This document shows positions 1 through 8,772 of a stretch of 52,360 bases of DNA, piece by piece (the first letter of the stretch is position 1; each line of letters starts with the position of its first letter). Origin of the DNA: CADEFF01 sp964569315 (GTDB taxonomy: Bacteria; Pseudomonadota; Alphaproteobacteria; Dongiales; Dongiaceae). Position numbers and translations under genes: made by a program. The notes below the pieces were generated by a model. That model saw only the letters and a program-made list of their open reading frames with translations, was not told the DNA's origin and made no database searches. The stretch is from positions 1 to 52,360 of the forward strand of contig CAZMUZ010000012.1 of the NCBI GenBank assembly GCA_964569315.1, read 5' to 3'.

Positions 1-1365
1 GATCGCGCTGTCTTCGCTGCCGGTCGCATTGGCGGCATTGAGCGTCGGCGCATCGGCCACCGCTGCAACCGCGACCGAGAAGCTCGTGCTGGTCGTGGCA
101 TGGTCGCCGTTGCTGGCTTCCGTCGAGGTCACCGAGATGGAGAGTGGAATCGTACCGCTGAAGTTGACCGGCGGATTGAGGGTAAGGCCGGCAAGCTGGT
201 CGGCCGTGAGGCTCCAGCTCCCGTCGAGATTGTCCGTCCCCGCGCTGAGGCTGGCGCCGCTCGGCACACCGGAGATGGTGATGGCGAGGCTTTCCGAACC
301 GTCAACATCGGCGAGCGCCGCCGACAGGTCGAGGGCGATCGCGCTGTCTTCGCTGCCGGTCGCATTGGCGGCATTGAGCGTCGGCGCATCGGCAACCGCT
401 GCGACCGCGACCGAGAAGCTTGTGTTGGTCGTGGCCGTGTCGCCGTTGCTGGCTTCCGTCGAGGTCGCCGAGATGGAGAGCGGAATCGTGCCGCTGAAAT
501 TGGCCGGCGGCGTGAGCGAAAGCCCCGGAAGCTGGCTCGCGGTCAGGCTCCAGCTCCCGTCCGGATTGTGCGTGCCGGCGCCGAGGCTGGCACCGGCCGG
601 AACGCCTGTGATTGTGATGGCAAGGTTCTCCGATCCATCCATGTCGACAAGGCCGGCCGACAGGTCGAGGGTGATCGCGCTGTCTTCGCTGCCGGTCGCA
701 TTGGCGGCATTGAGCGTCGGCGCATCGGCCACCGCCGCGATCGCGACCGAGAAGCTCGTGCTGGTCGTGGCGGTGTCGCCGTTGCTGGCTTCCGTCGAGG
801 TCGCCGAGATGGAGAGCGGAATCGTGCCGCTGAAATTGGCCGGCGGCGTGAGCGAAAGCCCCGCAAGCTGATCCGCCGTCAGGCTCCAGCTCCCGTCGAG
901 ATTGTCCGTCCCCGCGCTGAGGCTGGCGCCGGCCGGAACGCCGGTGATGGTGATGGCGAGGCTTTCGGAACCGTCCGTGTCGGCGAGCGCCGCCGACAGG
1001 TCGAGGGCGATCGCGCTGTCTTCGCTGCCGGTCGCATTGGCGGCATTGAGCGTCGGCGCATCGGCCACCGCCGCGACGGTAACCGAGAAGCTTGCGGTCG
1101 TGGTCACGCTATCCCCGCTGCCGATCTCGGTCGAGGTCGCCGAGATGCTGAGTGGGATGGTGCCGCTGAAGTTCGCCGGGGGTGTGAGGGTAAGGCCGGA
1201 AAGCTGGTCGGCCGTCAGACTCCAGGTCCCGTCGAGATTGTCCGTCCCCGTGCTGAGGCTGGCGCCGCCGGGCAAGCCGGCGATGGTGACGGCGAGCCTT
1301 TCCGAGCCGTCGAGATCCGTCAGAACGGCCGAAAGGTCGAGCAGAACCGACTGGTCCTCGCTGCC
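1..1365. repeat. Four tandem 336-bp coding repeats of the adhesin
   Basis: The word gatcgcgctgtcttcgctgc recurs at 1, 337, 673 and 1009, exactly 336 bp (112 codons) apart, with a diverged fifth register at 1345. Long stretches of neighbouring units are identical at the DNA level, including third codon positions. That pattern points to recent duplication or gene conversion rather than old repeats held only by protein selection. The array continues past the left edge. Confidence 0.93.
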
Positions 1366-2010
1366 CGTCGCATCGGCGGCCGTGACGCCCGGCGCCGAAG
1401 CGGTGAGGTCCGGCACGATGCCGTTGTCGTTGGCGCCGAACGCCATGAAGGTCCGCGCGGCCGGAGCGTCGCCGGATCCCTCGCCCAGCGCCAGCTCGGT
1501 ACCGGCAAGCGGGGTTGCGGGGCTACCTGCCCCGCCGTCGATGCCCCGATCGGCGAATTGCGTGAAGCTCCCGCCGCTATTGGGGACGCTACCGCCGCCT
1601 TCGCCGCCGGCAGCCGGCTCGATCAGGTCCTCGGGGGATACCCCCTCGTCGAGAAGCTGTGCGATCTCGATGGCCTCGCCGGCGAAGGTGAGCTGAATCG
1701 GATGCTCTCCGAAGGCCTGCTCCGCAAAGCCGGAAAGTCGGACATCGCCGCTCGATCCGTCCGCGGCGCGAAGCACCAGGTCGCCGTCGATCCACTCACG
1801 CACCAGAGCGGCCAAGGCAGCGTCGACGGCGAGGGTCTGTCCCGGCTGCAGGTGGAAGACGACGACCTCGCCGGGCTGCGGCAGCTCGATGGCGGTGTCG
1901 GGCGTCAGAGCGGCCTGCTGCACATCGCTGACCGGCGCGTCCTCGCCATGGCTTGAAGCAGCCTCGATCGCCGCGGCATGCGCATCTTGCGCTGCAGTCT
2001 GTTCGGTCAT
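1..2010 (-). CDS. Giant tandem-repeat (Ig/cadherin-like, RTX-type) adhesin, N-terminal part only
   Basis: The frame runs from an ATG at 2010 to the window edge without a stop, so about 670 residues are visible and the C-terminus is missing. Residues 1 to about 200 form an acidic Ala/Gly-rich leader region without a signal peptide. From about residue 215 come tandem 112-residue repeats carrying GSEDSAIALDLSAAL, GVPAGASLSAGTDN, LTPPANFSGTIPLSIS and VADAPTLNAAN. Such repeats are typical of VCBS/Ig-like modules in very large surface adhesins exported by type I secretion, whose secretion signal is C-terminal and would lie outside the window. AAGGGTG sits six bases before the ATG as a ribosome binding site. 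The family call rests on repeat style and lack of an N-terminal signal; the secretion route is inference. Confidence 0.85.
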   Translation of the reverse strand, partial: MTEQTAAQDAHAAAIEAASSHGEDAPVSDVQQAALTPDTAIELPQPGEVVVFHLQPGQTLAVDAALAALVREWIDGDLVLRAADGSSGDVRLSGFAEQAFGEHPIQLTFAGEAIEIAQLLDEGVSPEDLIEPAAGGEGGGSVPNSGGSFTQFADRGIDGGAGSPATPLAGTELALGEGSGDAPAARTFMAFGANDNGIVPDLTASAPGVTAADATGSEDQSVLLDLSAVLTDLDGSERLAVTIAGLPGGASLSTGTDNLDGTWSLTADQLSGLTLTPPANFSGTIPLSISATSTEIGSGDSVTTTASFSVTVAAVADAPTLNAANATGSEDSAIALDLSAALADTDGSESLAITITGVPAGASLSAGTDNLDGSWSLTADQLAGLSLTPPANFSGTIPLSISATSTEASNGDTATTSTSFSVAIAAVADAPTLNAANATGSEDSAITLDLSAGLVDMDGSENLAITITGVPAGASLGAGTHNPDGSWSLTASQLPGLSLTPPANFSGTIPLSISATSTEASNGDTATTNTSFSVAVAAVADAPTLNAANATGSEDSAIALDLSAALADVDGSESLAITISGVPSGASLSAGTDNLDGSWSLTADQLAGLTLNPPVNFSGTIPLSISVTSTEASNGDHATTSTSFSVAVAAVADAPTLNAANATGSEDSAI

Positions 2011-2350
2011 TTCCGGCACCCTTAAATACAAGCCCCGCTCTACTGCAAATTCTATGGACCAAACTGTGAATACGATGTTAATATCCCGAAATTGCAAAAG
2101 ATATTGTGAATGTTTATTTCAATAGTATTTGATTTATATTTTTGTAAAACATCCGAAAAATTTTAGACGAAGTTCTCTCTTCGCCGCCCCGGATCGGTCC
2201 CCACGCAGGATTCCCTTGGTCGGGATGAGGTCGATCACTATGATCCGCCACGAAATTTCGACTTCCACGCAGGATCGACCGCATGACGCCCGATGACGCC
2301 CCGAGGCTGGCCGCCGGCCGACCCGGTTCTTGCCCGACGGGCATCCGCTG
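2011..2350. promoter_or_regulatory. AT-rich divergent intergenic region between the adhesin and cysQ
   Basis: About 340 bp without a convincing gene. The part at 2025-2170 is strikingly AT-rich against a GC-rich background and lies directly upstream of the adhesin, so it probably holds the adhesin promoter and regulator sites. The GC-rich half next to cysQ shows no clear motif. A long minus-strand frame entering from 3118 is antisense to cysQ and was not called. Confidence 0.5.
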
Positions 2351-3145
2351 ATGGCGGGGACCGCTATCGCCGAGCGCCAACTGCTCGAGAGGCTTGCCCG
2401 CATCGCGGAAGAAGCGGGCCGGGCGATCCTGCGCTATTACGCGACGGACCTGGCCGTGCGAACCAAGTCGGACGCGACGCCGGTCACCGATGCCGACCAG
2501 GCCGCGGAAGCCATCATCCTCGAAGCCCTGGCGCCCCTGCTGCCGGGGATTCCCGTGGTGGCCGAGGAGGCCATGAGCGGGGGCAGCGAACCGGCGCTCG
2601 GCGAGATTGCGACGGCGCGGTTCTGGCTCGTCGATCCGCTGGACGGAACCAAGGAGTTTCTCAGCCGCAACGGCGAGTTCACCGTCAATATTGCGCTGAT
2701 CGAATCGGCTCGCCCGCGGCTCGGCGTCGTGCATCTGCCGGCACTCGGCATCACCTATGCCGGCGGCGCACCGGGTACGGCGACCATGGCGCATGGCGGC
2801 GAAGCGCCGAACCCGATCGCCGCCCGCCAGACCCCCGCCGACGGCGCCATCGTGCTCGCCAGCCGCTCCCACGGCGATCAGGCGGCATTGGACAGCTTCC
2901 TCGCGGACAAGCATGTCGCCGCGCGGCTTGCCGCCGGCAGCTCGCTCAAATTCTGCCGGATCGCGGAAGGCATCGCAGATCTTTACCCGCGCCTCGGCCG
3001 AACCATGGAATGGGATACCGCCGCCGGCCATGCCGTGCTGGCGGCTGCCGGCGGGAGCGTCTCGACCCTCGATGGCGAAATGCTGCGCTATGGCAAGCCC
3101 GGCTTCGAGAATCCGCATTTCGTCGCGCGCGGGCGACCGCGCTGA
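2351..3145 (+). CDS. cysQ: 3'(2'),5'-bisphosphate nucleotidase (CysQ)
   Basis: A 264-residue member of the inositol monophosphatase superfamily. CysQ hydrolyses 3'-phosphoadenosine 5'-phosphate to AMP, recycling a by-product of sulfate assimilation. The metal-binding signatures are present: VVAEEAM near residue 75, WLVDPLDGTKEF near residue 95, and EWDTAAGHAVLAAAGG near the C-terminus. The ATG at 2351 was chosen; an in-frame TTG at 2330 would add seven residues. Its TGA overlaps the ATG of the next gene in the string TGATG, so the two are probably translationally coupled. A generic inositol monophosphatase is less likely, because GTKEF is the CysQ form of the motif. Confidence 0.93.
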   Translation: MAGTAIAERQLLERLARIAEEAGRAILRYYATDLAVRTKSDATPVTDADQAAEAIILEALAPLLPGIPVVAEEAMSGGSEPALGEIATARFWLVDPLDGTKEFLSRNGEFTVNIALIESARPRLGVVHLPALGITYAGGAPGTATMAHGGEAPNPIAARQTPADGAIVLASRSHGDQAALDSFLADKHVAARLAAGSSLKFCRIAEGIADLYPRLGRTMEWDTAAGHAVLAAAGGSVSTLDGEMLRYGKPGFENPHFVARGRPR

Positions 3146-4116
3146 TGCCGGCGCGAGGCCGCATCGAAAAGCCCTCGGACGCGACGATCGAAGCCGCCGC
3201 CGCCGCGCTCCGCGCCGGCGACCTGGTCGCCCTGCCGACCGAGACCGTCTATGGGCTGGCCGGCGATGCCACGAATGACCGCGCGGTTGCAGCGATCTTC
3301 GCCGCCAAGGACCGCCCCCGCTTCAATCCGCTGATTGCCCATTTCCCACATGCATCCGGCGCCGCCTCGGCCGTGCAGTTCGACGAGCGCGCGGAACGGC
3401 TGGCGGCGCGCTTCTGGCCCGGGCCGCTCACCCTCGTTTTGCCCCGACGTGCCGACTGCACCGTATCGCTGCTGGCCTCGGCGGGCCTCGAGAGCCTCGC
3501 GGTGCGAGTGCCGGCCCATCCGGTGGCGCAAGCGCTCCTTGCCGCCCTCGACCGTCCCGTGGCGGCGCCCAGCGCGAACCGGTCCGGCCGCGTCAGCCCG
3601 ACCAACGCCGCGCATGTCGCTGCGGAGCTCGGCGACCGGGTGGCCATGATCCTCGACGGCGGGCCCTGCCGGCTCGGCATCGAATCCACCATCATCGACC
3701 TTTCCCGCCGGCGGCCCCTGCTGCTCCGGCAGGGCGCCATCGCGCAGGAGACGCTGGCCGGCGCGCTCGACGAGCTCGAGGTTGTAGCCCCGCCGGCGCA
3801 GGGCGAACGGCCGGCAGCACCCGGCATGCTGGAGAGCCACTACGCGCCCGATCTCCCGATCCGGCTCGAGGCCGCCGATGCGGCGACGGATGAAGCCCTG
3901 CTCGCCTTCGGCCCGGACGCTCCCCGCGGCGCGGGGAGCGTCTTCAATCTCAGCGAGAGAGGCGACCTCGTGGAGGCCGCCGCCAATCTCTTCGCGATGC
4001 TGCGGCAGGCCGATGCGAGCGGGCGACGCGCGATCGCCGTCATGCCGATACCGGAGCGCGATCTCGGCCGCGCGATCAACGATCGGCTGCGGCGCGCGGC
4101 GGCGCCGCGACGCTGA
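3145..4116 (+). CDS. L-threonylcarbamoyladenylate synthase, Sua5 type
   Basis: A 323-residue protein that makes threonylcarbamoyl-AMP from threonine, bicarbonate and ATP for the t6A37 modification of ANN-decoding tRNAs. The N-terminal YrdC/TsaC domain carries LPTETVYGLAGDA, AAIFAAKDRPRFNPL, FWPGPLTLVLP and APSANRSGRVSPT. After about residue 210 comes the C-terminal Sua5 extension with APGMLESHYAPDLP, so this is the long Sua5 form rather than short TsaC. The start ATG overlaps the cysQ stop by one base. The pairing with cysQ looks like coupled housekeeping expression rather than a shared pathway. Confidence 0.93.
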   Translation: MPARGRIEKPSDATIEAAAAALRAGDLVALPTETVYGLAGDATNDRAVAAIFAAKDRPRFNPLIAHFPHASGAASAVQFDERAERLAARFWPGPLTLVLPRRADCTVSLLASAGLESLAVRVPAHPVAQALLAALDRPVAAPSANRSGRVSPTNAAHVAAELGDRVAMILDGGPCRLGIESTIIDLSRRRPLLLRQGAIAQETLAGALDELEVVAPPAQGERPAAPGMLESHYAPDLPIRLEAADAATDEALLAFGPDAPRGAGSVFNLSERGDLVEAAANLFAMLRQADASGRRAIAVMPIPERDLGRAINDRLRRAAAPRR

Positions 4117-4161
4117 GCCGCCCTGTTGCCCGCCCGCCAAGGCGGGCTAAGCTCGCAGCCG

Positions 4162-5580
4162 ATGGCCGCCCTCTCCCCGGAACTGCAGCGAAACTTCATC
4201 GAGATCCTCGGGCCCGACGGGGTGCTGCAGGACGCCGCCGCCACGGCGCCCTATCTCACCGACTGGCGGAAGCTCTATCGCGGCGCGGCGATCGCGGTGC
4301 TCCGCCCGCGTAACGCGGACGAGGTGTCGAGGATCGTCCGGCTCTGCGCGGAACGTTCGATCGGCATCGTCCCGCAGGGCGGCAATACGGGCCTCGTCGG
4401 CGGCGCGACGCCCTCCGCCGCCGGCACGGAGATCGTCCTGTCGCTGGCCCGCATGAATCGCATCCGCTCGGTGGATGCCGAGAACTTCACCGCGACGGTC
4501 GAGGCCGGCACCATTCTTCAGCATGTCCAGGAAGCGGCCGCGGCGGCCGACCGGCTCTTTCCGCTGAGCCTCGGGGCGGAGGGGCAATGCCAGATCGGCG
4601 GCAACATTTCCACCAACGCCGGCGGCATTGCCGTGCTTCGCTACGGCAACATGCGCGAGCTGGTGCTGGGGCTGGAGGTCGTGCTGCCTTCCGGCGAGAT
4701 CTGGGGTGGGCTGCGCGCGCTGCGCAAGGACAATACGGGATACGACCTGAAGCAGATATTCATCGGCGCCGAAGGGACGCTCGGCGTCGTAACCGCGGCC
4801 GTGCTCAAACTCTTCCCGAAGCCGGTCGAGAAGGCGACGGCGTTCGCCGCCACCCCCGACCCCGCGCGGGCGCTGGAGCTGCTCGCGGCCTGCCGGGCGG
4901 CGAGCGGCGACAATGTCACGAGCTTCGAACTGCTGCCGCGCTTCGCGATCGACCTCGCCCTCAAGCATGTGCCCGGCTCGGTCGATCCTCTGCAGACGCC
5001 GAGCCCCTGGTATCTCCTCATCGAGATGACGGCGACAGCGCCGAATGCGGGGCTGCGCGAGGCGCTGGAGAAGACGCTCGAAGCGGCCCTGACCGACGGG
5101 CTCATCGCCGATGCGACGATCGCCGAAAGCGAAGCGGCGGCGCGCCGCCTCTGGCATCTGCGGGAGGCCGTGGTCGAGGGTCAGCGGCTGGAAGGCGCCA
5201 GCATCAAGCACGATATCGCCGTGCCGGTCGCCACGGTCGCACGCTTCCTCGAGGAAGGCGTCCGCGAGATGGTCGCGGCGATGCCGGCGGTGCGCCCGGT
5301 GCCGTTCGGGCATCTCGGCGACGGCAACATCCATTTCAACCTGATGCAGCCGGTCGGAATGTCCGGCGAGGCGTTCCTCGAGCGCGGCCGGGCGCTCACC
5401 ACCCTCGTCCATGATCGGGTCGCGGCGCTCGGTGGATCGATCAGCGCGGAGCACGGCCTCGGCCAGCTTCGCCGCGGCGAGATCACGCGCTACAAATCCG
5501 CGACGGAACTGGCGCTCATGCGCAGCCTGAAGGCGGCGCTCGATCCGCGCGGCATCATGAATCCCGGCAAGGTCGTGTAG
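4162..5580 (+). CDS. FAD-linked oxidoreductase of the GlcD / D-2-hydroxyglutarate dehydrogenase family
   Basis: A 472-residue flavoprotein with an N-terminal FAD_binding_4 domain (PQGGNTGLVGG near residue 75, NISTNAGGIAVLRYGN near 150) and a C-terminal FAD-oxidase domain with HLGDGNIHFN and SAEHGLGQLRRGE. The family oxidises D-2-hydroxy acids such as D-2-hydroxyglutarate, D-lactate or glycolate and passes electrons to a quinone or an electron-transfer flavoprotein. No GlcE or GlcF partner is adjacent, which favours the stand-alone D2HGDH/D-lactate type. The ATG at 4162 was preferred to an upstream TTG at 4126. The exact substrate cannot be read from the sequence. Confidence 0.88.
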   Translation: MAALSPELQRNFIEILGPDGVLQDAAATAPYLTDWRKLYRGAAIAVLRPRNADEVSRIVRLCAERSIGIVPQGGNTGLVGGATPSAAGTEIVLSLARMNRIRSVDAENFTATVEAGTILQHVQEAAAAADRLFPLSLGAEGQCQIGGNISTNAGGIAVLRYGNMRELVLGLEVVLPSGEIWGGLRALRKDNTGYDLKQIFIGAEGTLGVVTAAVLKLFPKPVEKATAFAATPDPARALELLAACRAASGDNVTSFELLPRFAIDLALKHVPGSVDPLQTPSPWYLLIEMTATAPNAGLREALEKTLEAALTDGLIADATIAESEAAARRLWHLREAVVEGQRLEGASIKHDIAVPVATVARFLEEGVREMVAAMPAVRPVPFGHLGDGNIHFNLMQPVGMSGEAFLERGRALTTLVHDRVAALGGSISAEHGLGQLRRGEITRYKSATELALMRSLKAALDPRGIMNPGKVV

Positions 5581-5594
5581 GAGAGAGGACCGAG

Positions 5595-7382
5595 ATGCCC
5601 GATTTCGTGGCACCGCTTGCGGATATCCGCTTCGCGCTCGATGCCGTCGCGGGAATCGAGAGCCTGGCCGCGCTGCCGGGCCTTGGCGAGGCGACGCCGG
5701 ACCTGGTGGAGCAAGTGCTGGGGGAGGCCGGGCGCTTCGCGGGCGAGGTGCTGGCGCCGCTGAACCGTCCCGGCGACATCGAAGGCGCCCGTCTCGAGGA
5801 CGGCGCCGTCCGCACTCCGGCCGGTTTCGCCGACGCGCATCGTCACTTCGCGGCCGGCGGATGGACCAGCCTGCCCTTCGATCCCGCCTGGGGCGGACAG
5901 GGCCTGCCCTGGGCGCTCGCGACGGCGACGCAGGAAGTCTGGGCGGCCGCCAATCTTTCGTTCTCCCTGTGCGGCCTGCTGACCCAGGGCGCGATCGAGG
6001 CCTTGCAGATCCATGGCAGCCCCGAGCAACAGGCGACCTACCTGCCGAAACTGATCTCGGGCGCCTGGAGCGGCACGATGAACCTGACCGAGCCCCAGGC
6101 CGGATCGGATGTCGGCGCCCTCCGGACCAGGGCGGAGCCGGCCGGCGACCACTACCGCATCACGGGACAGAAGATCTTCATCACCTACGGCGAGCAGGAT
6201 TTCACCGAGAACATCATCCATCTGGTGCTGGCGCGGACACCGGGTTCCCCCGAGGGAACCAAGGGCATCTCGCTTTTTATCGTGCCGAAATTCCTGGTGC
6301 AGCCGGACGGGTCGCCCGGCGCACGCAACGACCTGCGCTGCTTGTCGCTCGAGCACAAGCTCGGCATCCGCGCGACCCCCACCTGCGTCATGGCCTATGG
6401 CGAGAAGGAAGGCGCCATCGGCTATCTCGTCGGCGAGGAGCGGCGCGGCATGGAATATATGTTCACCATGATGAACAACGCGCGGCTCGCGGTCGGCATC
6501 GAAGGGCTCGCCATCGGCGAACGCGCATTGCAGCAAGCGCGCGACTATGCCCGCGCGCGCGTCCAGGGTCGCGACGTCGCCGCGCGCGACGGCGGCCCGG
6601 TTCCGATCATCCGTCATCCGGATGTGCGGCGCATGCTGATGACGATGCGCGCGACCGTCGCGGCGATGCGGGGCATCATCTACTTCACCGCCGCGACGCT
6701 CGATCGCGCGAAGCACGATCCCGATCCGGAACGGCGGAAGAGCGAGCAGTCGCTCGCCGAGCTGATGACGCCGGTCGCGAAGGCATGGTGCACCGATCGC
6801 GGGGTCGAGGTCGCGTCGCTCGGCATCCAGGTTCATGGTGGGGTGGGTTTCATCGAGTCGACCGGCGCCGCCCAGCATCTGCGCGATTCCCGCATCGCCC
6901 CGATCTATGAAGGCACCAACGGCATCCAGGCCATGGACCTCGTCGCCCGCAAGCTCATCCGCGATCGCGGTGCGACGATGCGCGATCTTTCCGCACGGAT
7001 CGAGGCGAGCTGCGCCGAGCTCGAGCGGGACAAAGCGGGCGAGCCGATCGCGCACCGCTTGAGAAGCGGGCTCGATCATCTCCGGAGGGCCAGCAGCGCC
7101 TTGCTGGCGGTCAACGCCAATACCCCGGCCCTGGTGTTTGCCGGCGCCACACCCTACCTGCAGCTCGCCGGCACGGTCATCGGGGGATGGCTGCTCGGTC
7201 GCGAAGCGATGGCGGCGGGAAAGGCGCTTGTGCGGAAGGACGGGGATCCGGGGTTCCTCGAAGCGAGAATCGCCACCGCGCTCTTCTACGCGGAAAACAT
7301 CCTGCCGCAGGCGGCCGGACAGGCCGCTGCGGCGACAAGCGGTGCCGCGAGCGTGCTTTCCATTCCCGAAGATCGACTCTAG
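5595..7382 (+). CDS. Acyl-CoA dehydrogenase, long (about 600-residue) type
   Basis: A 595-residue enzyme of the acyl-CoA dehydrogenase superfamily, oxidising an acyl-CoA at the alpha-beta bond with FAD and an electron-transfer flavoprotein acceptor. It shows MNLTEPQAGSDVGALRTRA, ITGQKIFITYGEQD, MMNNARLAVGIEGLA, and the catalytic Glu region APIYEGTNGIQAMDL near residue 435. An extra N-terminal domain and a C-terminal extension place it with the long class that includes DmdC-like 3-methylthiopropanoyl-CoA dehydrogenases. Many members of that class act on other acyl-CoAs, so the substrate is open. It starts 14 bp after the preceding dehydrogenase with GGAGAGA as binding site and is probably in the same operon; both flavoenzymes could feed the same electron carrier. 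Confidence 0.9.
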   Translation: MPDFVAPLADIRFALDAVAGIESLAALPGLGEATPDLVEQVLGEAGRFAGEVLAPLNRPGDIEGARLEDGAVRTPAGFADAHRHFAAGGWTSLPFDPAWGGQGLPWALATATQEVWAAANLSFSLCGLLTQGAIEALQIHGSPEQQATYLPKLISGAWSGTMNLTEPQAGSDVGALRTRAEPAGDHYRITGQKIFITYGEQDFTENIIHLVLARTPGSPEGTKGISLFIVPKFLVQPDGSPGARNDLRCLSLEHKLGIRATPTCVMAYGEKEGAIGYLVGEERRGMEYMFTMMNNARLAVGIEGLAIGERALQQARDYARARVQGRDVAARDGGPVPIIRHPDVRRMLMTMRATVAAMRGIIYFTAATLDRAKHDPDPERRKSEQSLAELMTPVAKAWCTDRGVEVASLGIQVHGGVGFIESTGAAQHLRDSRIAPIYEGTNGIQAMDLVARKLIRDRGATMRDLSARIEASCAELERDKAGEPIAHRLRSGLDHLRRASSALLAVNANTPALVFAGATPYLQLAGTVIGGWLLGREAMAAGKALVRKDGDPGFLEARIATALFYAENILPQAAGQAAAATSGAASVLSIPEDRL

Positions 7383-7431
7383 GTCCCGGAAAGGGCGCGA
7401 ATTCCCGCATCCCGCCGCGAAAATTGGTCCG

Positions 7432-7456
7432 AGATTGGCACAGCAGCGGCCAATCT
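7432..7456. promoter_or_regulatory. Operator-like dyad upstream of the betaine-binding protein gene
   Basis: AGATTGGC at 7432-7439 and GCCAATCT at 7449-7456 form perfect 8-bp arms around a 9-base spacer. The site lies 148 bp upstream of the binding-protein start, in the only substantial gap before the transporter operon. The size and symmetry suit a dimeric repressor or activator. The cognate regulator is not in the window. Confidence 0.45.
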
Positions 7457-7603
7457 GCCCCAACGGGCTTGAAAAAGGTCGGACAACGGGCGTTTCATAA
7501 GCCGGAATGCTGCATGGCCAGAGGGGGAAAGACCGTCGGCATCGCGCAAAACAAACAAGAAAAGCGCCTGCTCCAACAATCAAGCCTTAGGGAGGCAAAG
7601 TTC

Positions 7604-8590
7604 ATGGTGCGTAACCTCAAACGGACCGTCGCGGTCGCTGCCATAAGTTGTGGCATCGCGGCGGGCCTGGCCCTGACGCCGAAAGCCATGGCGGAAGTGC
7701 CGGAGTCGACCGACCCCATCAAGATCGCGCTCTTCGACTGGACCAGCGTCAACATCAACGCGAAGATCCTCGGCGGAATTCTCGAACGGCTGGGCTACAC
7801 GGTCGAGTATCCGACGGCCGACTATCTCTCCAGCCTGACGACCGGCCTGACCAACGGCGACATCACCGTCGGCGTCGAATACTGGGACACGACCGCCGGC
7901 GAAGCGATGGCGGCGGCCGACGCGACCGGTCAGACGGAGCGTCTCGGGCAGCTCGGGCCGAAGGCCAAGGAAGAGTGGTGGTATCCGCTCTACATGAAGG
8001 AGAAGTGCCCGGGCCTGCCGAACTGGGAAGCCCTCAAGGATCCGGCCTGCGCCGAGGCGTTCTCGACGCCGGAGACGGCGCCCAACGGCCGCTATCTCGG
8101 CGGGCCCGTGACCTGGGAAGGCTTCGACGACGAACGGGTCGAGGCGCTTGGGCTGCCTTTCGTGGTCGTCCATGCCGGCACCGACGCGGCGATGTTCGCG
8201 GAACTCGATTCCGCCTATCAGCGCAAGGCGCCGATCATGCTCTGGATCTATTCCCCGCACTGGGCTCCGGCCAAGTATCAGGGCGAGTGGATCGAGTTCC
8301 CGGAATATAGCGTCGAGTGCTACACAGACCCGGCGGTCGGCGTGAATCCCGACATGGCCTATGACTGCGGCAAGCCGCATGGCGAGATCTGGAAATACGC
8401 CTGGGGCGGCATGAAGGACAAATGGCCGGTCGCCTATCAGGTCGCCAAGGGCTACCAGCTTTCGGCGGACGAGCTGAACGCGCTCAGCGGGCAGGTCGAT
8501 CTCGACGGCCAGTCGATCGACGATGTCGCGAAAGCCTGGATCGACGCCAACGAGTCGAAGTGGCGCGGCTGGGCCGGGCAAGGCAGCTGA
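7604..8590 (+). CDS. Quaternary-amine (glycine betaine/choline-type) ABC transporter substrate-binding protein
   Basis: A 328-residue OpuAC-family periplasmic protein. Residues 1-30 form a signal peptide ending in AMA, cleaved before EVPESTDP. The mature part shows family features such as IALFDWTSVNINAKILGG, GVEYWDTTAGEAM, EEWWYPLYMKE and AKAWIDANESKWRGW; aromatic residues of this kind cage the trimethylammonium group in ProX and OpuAC. The start is fixed by GGGAGG about eight bases upstream and by the signal peptide. It leads an operon with an ATPase and a fused permease. Two hairpins separate it from those genes, which would let the binding protein be made in excess. Glycine betaine, choline, carnitine or proline betaine are all possible ligands. 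Confidence 0.9.
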   Translation: MVRNLKRTVAVAAISCGIAAGLALTPKAMAEVPESTDPIKIALFDWTSVNINAKILGGILERLGYTVEYPTADYLSSLTTGLTNGDITVGVEYWDTTAGEAMAAADATGQTERLGQLGPKAKEEWWYPLYMKEKCPGLPNWEALKDPACAEAFSTPETAPNGRYLGGPVTWEGFDDERVEALGLPFVVVHAGTDAAMFAELDSAYQRKAPIMLWIYSPHWAPAKYQGEWIEFPEYSVECYTDPAVGVNPDMAYDCGKPHGEIWKYAWGGMKDKWPVAYQVAKGYQLSADELNALSGQVDLDGQSIDDVAKAWIDANESKWRGWAGQGS

Positions 8591-8601
8591 TCGCGCTCGC
8601 G

Positions 8602-8679
8602 GGGCGGCCTTCGGGGCGCCGCCCTCGTGCGGAATCATCGCAGTGACGGCAAGCGAGCGGGCATCCGGCCCGCTCGCTT
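8602..8679 (+). terminator. Two hairpins between the binding-protein and ATPase genes
   Basis: The first hairpin pairs GGGCGGC (8602-8608) with GCCGCCC (8618-8624). The second is a perfect 12-bp stem, AAGCGAGCGGGC at 8651-8662 with GCCCGCTCGCTT at 8668-8679, and a 5-base loop. The run after it, cgccttt, is too short for a firm intrinsic terminator. A partial attenuator or an mRNA-stabilising 3' end for the upstream gene is likely. Confidence 0.6.
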
Positions 8680-8772
8680 CGCCTTTCCATCCGGGCGGCC
8701 GGCACGGGCGAGACGACAACGCCCGTGCGGCGATCCCGAGAGCCGAGCTCCAAGGTTCGAGCTGAAGCCATC

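Noticed and set aside
1..1365. CRISPR-like periodic repeats
   Set aside because: The period is 336 bp, in frame, with no short repeat/unique spacer pattern; it is a coding tandem repeat.
29..1956. Long plus-strand open frames (280 and 618 codons) across the left end
   Set aside because: They are antisense to the adhesin repeats. Their repetitive Arg/Gly-rich or Ala/Ser-rich products mirror the repeat unit, and the minus frame has the recognisable domain sequence and a binding site.
2114..3118. 334-codon minus-strand frame
   Set aside because: Antisense to cysQ, whose motifs are clear; the minus product has no recognisable features.
7436..7450. Sigma-54 promoter (TGGCAC) upstream of the betaine-binding protein
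   Set aside because: The -12 element TTGC is missing at the required spacing; the sequence is better explained as part of the dyad 7432-7456.
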